Program-made: the position numbers and the translations under genes
Notes under the pieces: model-generated
Database searches by the model: none
Seen by the model: only the letters and a program-made list of their open reading frames with translations
What the model was told of the DNA's origin: nothing
Shown here: positions 1-6,706 of the stretch, piece after piece
Numbering within the stretch: position 1 is the stretch's first letter
Layout of the letters: every line of letters begins with the position of its first letter
Assembly (NCBI GenBank): GCA_031397815.1
Contig: JANNMJ010000222.1
Coordinates: 1-11,129 of the forward strand
Origin: JANNMJ01 sp031397815
GTDB taxonomy: Bacteria > Bacteroidota > Bacteroidia > Cytophagales > Hymenobacteraceae
DNA length: 11,129 nt
Direction of reading: 5' to 3'

Positions 1-1671
1 GGGGTAGCCGAGGGGGTAATGATCGGTGCAGGTCTGGCAGAAGAGGTTGTTGGTGACGCATTGGCGCACCCGCACGGGGGTGGGGGAGAGGAAGCGGTGC
101 CGCCCGACCCAGCCGGTATCGAGGGGGGCGCCGTCGCCCCAGTCCCACGTACAGAGGCTCAGGGTGGCGTAGCGCGGCCCGGCGGCGGTGGTGGAATCGG
201 CGGAGAAGACGAACTCGCCGCTCTGCTGCTGCACCGGCCCGCTCAGGCGCGGGGCGGCAGGTGGGCGGCGGCAGTGGTTGGGTTCCCAAGGCGGCGAAAG
301 CCCCGCGAGTTTCAAGACCCAGCGGTAAAGCAGGTCATTGCCAGTTACGGGCGATCCCAGTAAACCCGCCAGAACGACCACCGTGCCGTCGGGGTTGTAG
401 GCCCAGTCATAGAAGATGGCTCCTTGAGTGGAGATGGTGTCGATCCGCGGGTCGACGAACGGCGGTGCCCAGCGCTGCTCCCACGTGAGCACCCCGAGGG
501 AATCGAGGCGCTGCACGACGCCTTCATACCGAATGGCTATTTGATTCGGAACCTGAAACGTGCGCCAGCCCATCACCACGTAGCCGCCATCCTGCGTGGG
601 CTGCACCCGCTGCATATGGCAGTTGTTCTCTCTGACACTGCTAATGGGGTAGCCGCCACTGATGCGGTGGCGCCATTGCACGCGCAGGGTGCTGTCGAGC
701 TTGACGATTTCCGCTTGCTCCCCTTCAAATTGACCCGGCGGTGCCCCACCCGGCCCGAAGTTCTGCTGTCGGGCACCTATTAAGACCGCGCCACCATCGC
801 GGGTGGGCTGCACATCGTAGGCTTCCTCGTAGTGCTGATCGAGGCCTACGCGGCGAGTTTGAATGGTATCGAGGGTAGCGGGGTGATGACGCAGGAGCCA
901 GTAATCGGTGCCGAAGTAGATGACGTTACTCGTGCCCCGCGTATTGTAAGTCCCGCCCACGCTGAGCAGTGACCCGTCGAGCAGGGACGTGGCAGCGTTA
1001 ATGTAATCGGGCACCGGAGCATTTTGGTAGAACTGTTGGCTTTTCCAGAGGGTGCGGCGGCGCCCGTGCAGGTCGGTGCGCATCAGGCCCGCATCAACGT
1101 TAAAAGGCGAGTTAACGCTTTGGGTGAAAGCCGTCAAATAACCTGTTGGCTCAGGGATGACTGTGCGGCGACCTGTTTCGGAGTTCCACAGCCGGGATAT
1201 AAAGCCATATCCAGCATCAGGCGCATAAAACTGTTGAAATACGACGGCTCCAGCAGTGTCTACGCCAAATATTTTATGACCCGCTCTGTTGGGATTGACC
1301 CCTGACCCGGGAAAACTACCGAGCAACATGCCCTTCCGGGCATCGTAGTACGCGTGATCAATACTTATTCGCCCCAAACCTGGATAATACCGCAAGCCAA
1401 CAGAATCGCCTTGTGAGTTGAGCAGTAGTAAGGCTCCGTGCCAAGTGGTATCATTTACTATGTATCCTCCTGTTAATCCATAGCGCCCACCAGGTAGTCG
1501 GTTAATATTGCTCAGGCGATAAACGGTGACATATCGCTGGATTTCAAAATTAGGAACAGTGTGCTGCCAGACCAATGTCGGCGGCATAGAGGGTTGAGCT
1601 TTCGCAGATAAATATCCGCTAAGCAGCAGACTTACACCTAGTGCAATTCTGCAAAAAAAGAGCTTTTTCAT
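1..1671 (-). CDS. Exported repeat protein with PKD-like domain (3' end missing)
   Basis: An uninterrupted frame of 557 codons runs from ATG at 1671 to the left edge, so the C-terminus is outside the window. I translated it by hand and found no stop. It begins with a signal peptide: MKK, a hydrophobic core, and cleavage near SAKA|Q at residue 25/26. Residues about 55-440 carry a recurring DGG(Y/A)-x-V-x-x-G motif, for example near 60-69, 231-240, 291-299, 361-368 and 427-436. Such motifs recur in beta-propeller-like secreted proteins of Bacteroidota. Residues about 472-550 look like a PKD/Ig-like fold with WDWGDG at 509-514 and a later CVTNNLFCQTC stretch. A T9SS sorting domain would be expected past the edge but cannot be seen. 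The start lies 4 bases after the stop of the upstream gene, so the two are probably co-transcribed and translationally coupled. Specific function is unknown. The gene is well supported; the fold assignments are inference. Confidence 0.85.
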   Translation of the reverse strand, partial: MKKLFFCRIALGVSLLLSGYLSAKAQPSMPPTLVWQHTVPNFEIQRYVTVYRLSNINRLPGGRYGLTGGYIVNDTTWHGALLLLNSQGDSVGLRYYPGLGRISIDHAYYDARKGMLLGSFPGSGVNPNRAGHKIFGVDTAGAVVFQQFYAPDAGYGFISRLWNSETGRRTVIPEPTGYLTAFTQSVNSPFNVDAGLMRTDLHGRRRTLWKSQQFYQNAPVPDYINAATSLLDGSLLSVGGTYNTRGTSNVIYFGTDYWLLRHHPATLDTIQTRRVGLDQHYEEAYDVQPTRDGGAVLIGARQQNFGPGGAPPGQFEGEQAEIVKLDSTLRVQWRHRISGGYPISSVRENNCHMQRVQPTQDGGYVVMGWRTFQVPNQIAIRYEGVVQRLDSLGVLTWEQRWAPPFVDPRIDTISTQGAIFYDWAYNPDGTVVVLAGLLGSPVTGNDLLYRWVLKLAGLSPPWEPNHCRRPPAAPRLSGPVQQQSGEFVFSADSTTAAGPRYATLSLCTWDWGDGAPLDTGWVGRHRFLSPTPVRVRQCVTNNLFCQTCTDHYPLGYP

Positions 1672-1675
1672 AAAC

Positions 1676-4600
1676 CTAGCGGGAAGTGGTTGCTTCGTGT
1701 GCTAGGCGTTGCGAGGCGCGGATGGTGCCGTCTACCACCAACTGGCAAATCAGGATGCCGCTTGGGGTTGTAGTTAGGCTAATCTGAGTTTGTCCCTCTT
1801 TCGTTTGTAGGTCTAACGAATGGGTAAACACCACTCGGCCCATTAAATCACGCATAATCAAACGGGCGGATTTGCTGTTGGGCGGAAGCGCGTAGTTTAC
1901 CGTCGTATGGTCTTCCGCAGGGTTTGGGAAACAGGATAACAGCGTTACGGCCCCTTGCCGTTTGTAGAAGTCAACGAAAATGCTGGAAATAGAAACGGAG
2001 CGTTCCAGTAGACCACGGGTGAAGCCTAACCCTCGGCTTGCGCAGTCATTAGTAATGTCAACTCGAAAAGGAGTTTGCTGTTGTGGACCTGGGCTATTCG
2101 GCGTTGTCACAACCACATTGGTCGAGCCATAATAATTGATGCTGCCCCACCAATGCTTGAGTACGGCGGCTGGAGCATGTTTTAAATCCATGTTATAGGT
2201 GGCGGGGTTATAGTCCGGCTCATCGTCATCGTAGGTCAGATATTCTAATGACTGACTCGAATTGTTTACAATGGCATTGTCGAATCCTGTGAAATTAGGC
2301 CTTCCAACTGGGGTGTTTATAGAATCGTTTTGGTAGACGATTCGCGAAAAGTGGTTGAAAAAATTACCTAATACTCGGTTGCTGGCTGTCCCAGACGCAT
2401 TGAATCTTTCCAAGGTCACCTGAGCGCCTGCATCGATCAGCACGCCATAGCTCACGCCAAGCAGCGAAGTAGGGCTAAGGCCAAATTCCCGCATAAAGCT
2501 GTTGCAATCCAGACATAGCTTACTAGACGGTACTCCATTACTAACCGCCAACACGTGCGCGCCAATTTTGCAGTCGTCAAATAAATTATTGCGAATCAGT
2601 GAGTTAGGTGCCGATAGTCCCGCAAGTCCTTCATGGAGATTAATGAAGTCATTGGTTTCTATTGTCGCTGTCGGTGCGAACTGCACATGTGCGCCCACTT
2701 GCCGGTTACGTGCGCCGATGTAATCGTAGTCAGCGTAAGTGCGGGGCTGCGTAAATGTGTTATTGAGCATTGAGAGCGCCACGCGCTCTGTAAACACGCC
2801 GTAAGTGGTAACGCTACCTGTGGCGCTCACGAATCGGCTTTGGTGCGCCGGGTGGACCAGACTGAGTGCCGCCATTCGGTTTGAACCTGTCGGAACATCC
2901 GAGGCGGTCGAGAACTCGAATTTATTGTACGACAACTGCAACGCGTTGTTCGAGCTAAGGTCGGCGTCGCCTTCGTAGATACCGGCCAGATACTGGTTGC
3001 GGAACGTGTTGCTAGTAAAGGGGTAAAGCGGCGTGCTGCCGATTCGGAGCTTGGCGGGGGCGTATAAGCCGAACCACGCATGGTCGAAGGTGTTGGCGCG
3101 CACGAGCGTGTTCAGGCGGTTGCCGCCTAGCCGTACGTGCCATAGGGGGTATTGACCATCCAATAAGGCAGAATCGGCATCGAACCAGCAACTGGAAATG
3201 GTTCCGGCGGGTGCCGTGGCGGCAACGGGTAATTCGCTGGTCAGACTGCGGAGGTTATTAGAGAAGCGTGTTTGATCCAGCTCGAACCAACCGGTGTAGG
3301 GTGTCGGAGTGGTGGCGCTGAGTACAATGCCGTCCGCCATCCCCGATAGCTCCGGAATTCGGTTCGTCTCGCCCAAACCCGTCTGGACGCCACTCACGGC
3401 GTCGAGGGCTTGAATACCGGACCATAGCCCGCGTTCTGCGCAAGCAGCCGTCAGGGTGGCACCGTTGACGACTAGCGTACTGTGGTCGAGGAGGATTTTC
3501 GTGCCCGCATTGAACAACAGCATCGTGCCTTCCGGCACCACTACGAAGGCATTCGTCAGCAACAGGTCTTGTTCGACGTAGAAGACCCCGTATTGAGGAA
3601 ACGTATAATTGCCGCTGATTTTAAAATCAGGTATCAATTGGCCGAGCGGAACGACCGGCCGCCCTTGGCAGTCGAGCTGACAGACGGGCGTTTGTACGTC
3701 TACGAACACTTGGCCCGCCGCCCCTTCCTGAAACACGCCCGGCTGACCCGGTACCGGCACTCGGACGGTGAGGGAGTAAGTAGCGGGTTGCTTGGGGCCG
3801 TAAGTCAGGTCGGGCGTGGGTAAGTAACCAGAGTCGAAACCGGCATCGGAGGTCCAACGGTATTCTGCGCCACTGCTCAGTGGTAACAGGCAATCGGTGA
3901 TGCTAAAGCTGACTTCTTCGTCGCATCTTACGAGCGTACGGTCAACGGATGCTTTGGGGAAAGCGGAAATGGAAAGGTCGTCGAGGTAGTAATAGGCGGC
4001 GTCCTGTTGATAACCAAATGGGTCATCCCAGTTTCGGAAGGAACCGATCACGGCGCAGCGTTCGCGGCCCGTGGCCCGAAAGCAACCCGCAACGCGTACC
4101 CAGCCCTTCGTATCCATCAGGGAAGTATCGGCCCACTGCACCTGAGGAGTTACCAATGGCGACGTGGCATAGCTGCCGCCCGGCGGCACCAGATGCATGC
4201 AGCCTACCGGATTCGGAACGAAATTCGGCGCGGTGCCGGGGTTGGCAAACCAACGTGGCTGCGGCAATTCTTCCGACAGATACATCCCCAGCATCTGAAG
4301 CGGCAGCGGTTCCGTCTGAGGGATTTCCAGCAGGCTGTTGTCGCCTCGGCTAACGTAAAATTCGCCGTAATACCACTTGCCCGCCTCAAAGCGGCTGACG
4401 TCGCCGAACGACTGGCGGATGTAGTCGTGCAGGTAATGGGTTTCAAGGAGGGTGTCTAAAATTAGATCCCGCCGTGCAGCAGCATAGAACCCCATATACG
4501 CCTTGCCGTCCGGTGAGTGCGGGGCTTGGGTGCCGAATAAATTGTTGGGGATGTTTACGTCCTGAAGATTGCTGGGGGAACCGGTATGAAAATAATCCGG

Positions 4601-5539
4601 CGACATCAAGAGTCCGCCAATGGCTGCCGACCAGCAATCGGCGTCGGAGTTGTCGAGGGGCATGTTGGAAATGTGGTTCCGCAAAGAATCGACGTGATTT
4701 TCGGCGGAGGCATTCCCTAGCTCGTTGCGTCCTAATACCGGGTCGCAACCGCCTGTTCGCCCGCAGCTCGGTCGAGCGGCGCTTGGACGAGCCAATAGCG
4801 AAGGGGACATATAAGCAGCCCGCCCCAAAGTCGGCTCCTGATCGGCGAAGTAGATGTTGCCGAGCGTGAGCAGGGCTTGCGCGCCAAACTGCACATCGGT
4901 GATGGTGGCATTGCCGCCTGCCAGCACGATGCCGGGCAAGCTCGCCATCGGCTCTTGCGTAACGGTGCCCGTCACTTGCCAAATGATATGGTCGGGGCGG
5001 ACGCTTTGATCAATGGTTACGCCGCCGCCGCTGGTGACGGTCAGGTTGCCGTTGATTCGGAAAATATGCCACGTACTGGCCGTACCCAACAAATGCAGCT
5101 GCGAGGCGCTGTCGAGCGTGATGCTGCTCGAAAACTGATAAACCCCGGCTGGGGTTGGCTTGGCAATGGAAGCTTGAGTGACGGCTTGTGCCGTCAGGCT
5201 TTGGCAGTAGGTAATGGCCGTTTGGAGATCGGCGAGTGCGCCGCTCACCGTACCGGCATTTTTAGTGAGCACGCTATCGGTGGCCGTCAGAAGGGGGCTG
5301 ATGCTGCCCGTGGCGCCAGCTTTGCCCCACGCGGCTACGGCGGTGGTATCGGTGGTGATATTGCCGCCGCTCAGCAAGCCAAATTGGGCGGCGCGGCCGA
5401 AGGGGACCGTAATACTTTGCGCCCAAGCGCCGTGCGAAAGTAAAAAATTACTCATCAGCCCGAACATGAACAGCGCTAGCCCGCGCCGGTGCCAAGTGCT
5501 TCCCCGCAGAATACCACGAAAACCGGGGGGGGGGTACAA
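1676..5539 (-). CDS. Large multidomain T9SS-secreted protein: ice-binding-like, jelly-roll, PKD-like and beta-helix domains
   Basis: The long frame encodes up to 1287 residues. A signal peptide ends at AWA|Q (40/41). Residues about 42-234 resemble DUF3494 (type I ice-binding-like): AAQFGLLSGG, PAGVYQFSSS at 130-139, IIWQV at 185-189, then a repetitive beta-rich end. Residues about 265-527 match a jelly-roll module common in Bacteroidota surface proteins (WYYGEFYVS at 389-397, YYYLDDLSI at 516-524). A PKD/Ig-like stretch covers about 538-616. Residues about 650-1100 look like a right-handed beta-helix with repeated N-x-F turns. The last 85 residues from CFPNP (1203-1207) form a type A T9SS sorting domain, so the protein should cross the outer membrane and be attached or released. 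Adhesion or carbohydrate/ice contact is plausible but unproven. The start is uncertain: 5539 is TTG; ATG codons at 5559 and 5544 are out of frame because of a C10 run; the first in-frame ATG is 5467, which would leave a signal peptide without a basic n-region. Confidence 0.9.
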   Translation of the reverse strand: MYPPPGFRGILRGSTWHRRGLALFMFGLMSNFLLSHGAWAQSITVPFGRAAQFGLLSGGNITTDTTAVAAWGKAGATGSISPLLTATDSVLTKNAGTVSGALADLQTAITYCQSLTAQAVTQASIAKPTPAGVYQFSSSITLDSASQLHLLGTASTWHIFRINGNLTVTSGGGVTIDQSVRPDHIIWQVTGTVTQEPMASLPGIVLAGGNATITDVQFGAQALLTLGNIYFADQEPTLGRAAYMSPSLLARPSAARPSCGRTGGCDPVLGRNELGNASAENHVDSLRNHISNMPLDNSDADCWSAAIGGLLMSPDYFHTGSPSNLQDVNIPNNLFGTQAPHSPDGKAYMGFYAAARRDLILDTLLETHYLHDYIRQSFGDVSRFEAGKWYYGEFYVSRGDNSLLEIPQTEPLPLQMLGMYLSEELPQPRWFANPGTAPNFVPNPVGCMHLVPPGGSYATSPLVTPQVQWADTSLMDTKGWVRVAGCFRATGRERCAVIGSFRNWDDPFGYQQDAAYYYLDDLSISAFPKASVDRTLVRCDEEVSFSITDCLLPLSSGAEYRWTSDAGFDSGYLPTPDLTYGPKQPATYSLTVRVPVPGQPGVFQEGAAGQVFVDVQTPVCQLDCQGRPVVPLGQLIPDFKISGNYTFPQYGVFYVEQDLLLTNAFVVVPEGTMLLFNAGTKILLDHSTLVVNGATLTAACAERGLWSGIQALDAVSGVQTGLGETNRIPELSGMADGIVLSATTPTPYTGWFELDQTRFSNNLRSLTSELPVAATAPAGTISSCWFDADSALLDGQYPLWHVRLGGNRLNTLVRANTFDHAWFGLYAPAKLRIGSTPLYPFTSNTFRNQYLAGIYEGDADLSSNNALQLSYNKFEFSTASDVPTGSNRMAALSLVHPAHQSRFVSATGSVTTYGVFTERVALSMLNNTFTQPRTYADYDYIGARNRQVGAHVQFAPTATIETNDFINLHEGLAGLSAPNSLIRNNLFDDCKIGAHVLAVSNGVPSSKLCLDCNSFMREFGLSPTSLLGVSYGVLIDAGAQVTLERFNASGTASNRVLGNFFNHFSRIVYQNDSINTPVGRPNFTGFDNAIVNNSSQSLEYLTYDDDEPDYNPATYNMDLKHAPAAVLKHWWGSINYYGSTNVVVTTPNSPGPQQQTPFRVDITNDCASRGLGFTRGLLERSVSISSIFVDFYKRQGAVTLLSCFPNPAEDHTTVNYALPPNSKSARLIMRDLMGRVVFTHSLDLQTKEGQTQISLTTTPSGILICQLVVDGTIRASQRLAHEATTSR
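5525..5534 (-). repeat. Homopolymer run of ten C (ten G on + strand) at the 5' end of the 1287-codon gene
   Basis: Ten consecutive G on the plus strand read as C10 in the coding strand. Reading from ATG 5559 or ATG 5544 through the run leads to a TAG at 5476-5478 after 27 residues. Adding one C, or losing two, would join those ATGs to the long frame with its signal peptide. The tract is thus placed where slippage would switch translation on or off. A homopolymer sequencing error gives the same picture. Confidence 0.9.
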
Positions 5540-5559
5540 TTCATCGAAACATTCTTCAT

Positions 5560-5827
5560 AAAAAAAGAGCAGTTTGAAGGTGAAAAGCCTTACGGCCGGC
5601 TAATGATAGATAGAAAATCCGACCTACGCCGTGCCGTTACCAAGTGGCAGACCGGAAAGACCGCGTAATAGCTGCTCTGGCTTGGTGCTGATTCAGATAG
5701 AAAAATTCTGGACCTGATTCGGCGCGTACTTCCGTACCCGCTTTGCTCAGGGAGCTACCACTTCCAAACGGCATCAGCAGGGGACGATTTGGTCGGTTTG
5801 CGAAAATGGTCCCTATATTGGCGCCCT
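5560..5827. other. Divergent intergenic region
   Basis: About 270 bases separate the leftward cargo operon from the rightward barrel operon, so promoters for both should lie here. I did not find a convincing TTTG / TANNTTTG pair for the leftward operon. For the rightward one the nearest match is TATATTGG at 5814-5821, one mismatch, which would give an almost leaderless transcript. A 21-codon frame at 5603-5668 (+) has no support as a gene. No strong inverted repeat was seen. Confidence 0.6.
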
Positions 5828-6706
5828 ATGTATCCAATTACTACTCGTTTTCTGTTCGTTCTGCTGGTGGCAGGGCTTTCAGGCGGTGCTGCTCGCGCCG
5901 GAAATGAACCGGCTCCTGCGGGGGCGCGGGCCGTAGGGCTGGCCAATGCCACGGCTACCCTTGCCGACTCTTGGGCGCTCACGAATAATATCGGCGGGCT
6001 GGGGCGGCTGGAGCAAGCTGCCGTCGCGGTATACGCCGATAACCGGTTCGGGGTGAGCGCTTTCCGCACGACGGCGTTTGCGGTGGCGGCGCCCGTGCGG
6101 CAGGGGCGCGGCGGCGTGGTAGGGGCCGATGTGGCGCGCTTCGGCGATGAGATTTATTCCGAATCAAGGGCGGGCGTGGGGTATGCGTACCGGCAAGGGC
6201 CGTTCAGCCTCGGCGTAAAGGCCGATATGCTGCAAATCAGCACGCAGGGGCTGGTGGCGCGGCGGGCGGTGGTGCTGTCGGTGGGCGGTTTGGTGCAGCT
6301 GCTGCCCAAGCTGTGGCTCGGCGCGTATGGCTATAACTTAAATCAGGCGACGTTATTGAAGGAAACCGGTGAGCGCGTGCCGACGCTGCTTAAAGGGGGG
6401 CTCTCGTATCGGCCGAGTCAGAAGCTGATGGTGAATATCGAGGCGCATAAAAACGTCGATTTACCGGCGGCTGTTGTTGGTGGGATTGAATATCAGCCGC
6501 ACGCGGTGGTGGCGCTGCGCGCTGGTTTTAATTCGCTCACGCAGGCCGTCAGCTTCGGCGTGGGCGGACAGGCGCGCGGGTTTCGGCTCGATTATGCGCT
6601 CGGCTCGCAGAGCTTGCTCGGTTTGAGCCATCATGTGGGCCTGAGCTACGCTTTCGGCAGCGCTCCCTCGGCGGCGGCAACCACTCCTAACAGCGCCACG
6701 AAATGA
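5828..6706 (+). CDS. PorV/PorQ-like outer-membrane beta-barrel protein
   Basis: The product is 292 residues. ATG 5828 is chosen because it gives a clean signal peptide (MYPITTRF, a core of FVLLVAGL, cleavage near ARA|G at 24/25); an upstream TTG at 5789 only adds 13 unlikely residues. The mature protein opens with AGARAVGLANATATLADSW and then an NN-x-GGL segment, the pattern seen at the start of FadL-like PorV/PorQ/UPF0164 barrels (GARAxGMGxA...ALADD...NPAGL). The rest alternates hydrophobic and polar residues in short strands with Gly/Arg turns and ends in a strand LSYAFG followed by a 16-residue Ala/Ser/Thr tail. PorV and PorQ of this family act in T9SS cargo handling, but many paralogues have no assigned role, so a T9SS function here is inference. 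It overlaps the next gene by four bases (ATGA), indicating one operon. Confidence 0.8.
   Translation: MYPITTRFLFVLLVAGLSGGAARAGNEPAPAGARAVGLANATATLADSWALTNNIGGLGRLEQAAVAVYADNRFGVSAFRTTAFAVAAPVRQGRGGVVGADVARFGDEIYSESRAGVGYAYRQGPFSLGVKADMLQISTQGLVARRAVVLSVGGLVQLLPKLWLGAYGYNLNQATLLKETGERVPTLLKGGLSYRPSQKLMVNIEAHKNVDLPAAVVGGIEYQPHAVVALRAGFNSLTQAVSFGVGGQARGFRLDYALGSQSLLGLSHHVGLSYAFGSAPSAAATTPNSATK

Noticed and set aside
424..783. 119-codon plus-strand open frame
   Set aside because: Antisense to the continuous 557-codon exported protein, which has a signal peptide and repeat motifs.
4334..4351. RGD tripeptide (residues 398-400) in the jelly-roll domain
   Set aside because: It falls where this module normally has a similar polar turn, so it is more likely variation than an integrin-binding motif.
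4443..4982. 179-codon minus-strand open frame in another frame of the 1287-codon gene
   Set aside because: Overlaps coding sequence with clear domains; the product is Arg/His-rich with no signal peptide or motif.
4877..5443. 188-codon plus-strand open frame
   Set aside because: It lies antisense to the ice-binding-like part of the well-supported minus-strand gene and its product has no recognisable domain.
5603..5668. 21-codon plus-strand frame in the divergent intergenic region
   Set aside because: Very short, no ribosome-binding or conservation evidence; expected by chance.
5788..5821. Possible promoter TTTG (5788-5791) with TATATTGG (5814-5821) for the barrel operon
   Set aside because: One mismatch to TANNTTTG, 22-base spacing, and it would leave almost no leader before ATG 5828.
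5789..5827. TTG start extending the PorV/PorQ-like protein by 13 residues
   Set aside because: ATG 5828 directly precedes a normal signal peptide; the extension adds Trp/Arg-rich residues that do not fit.
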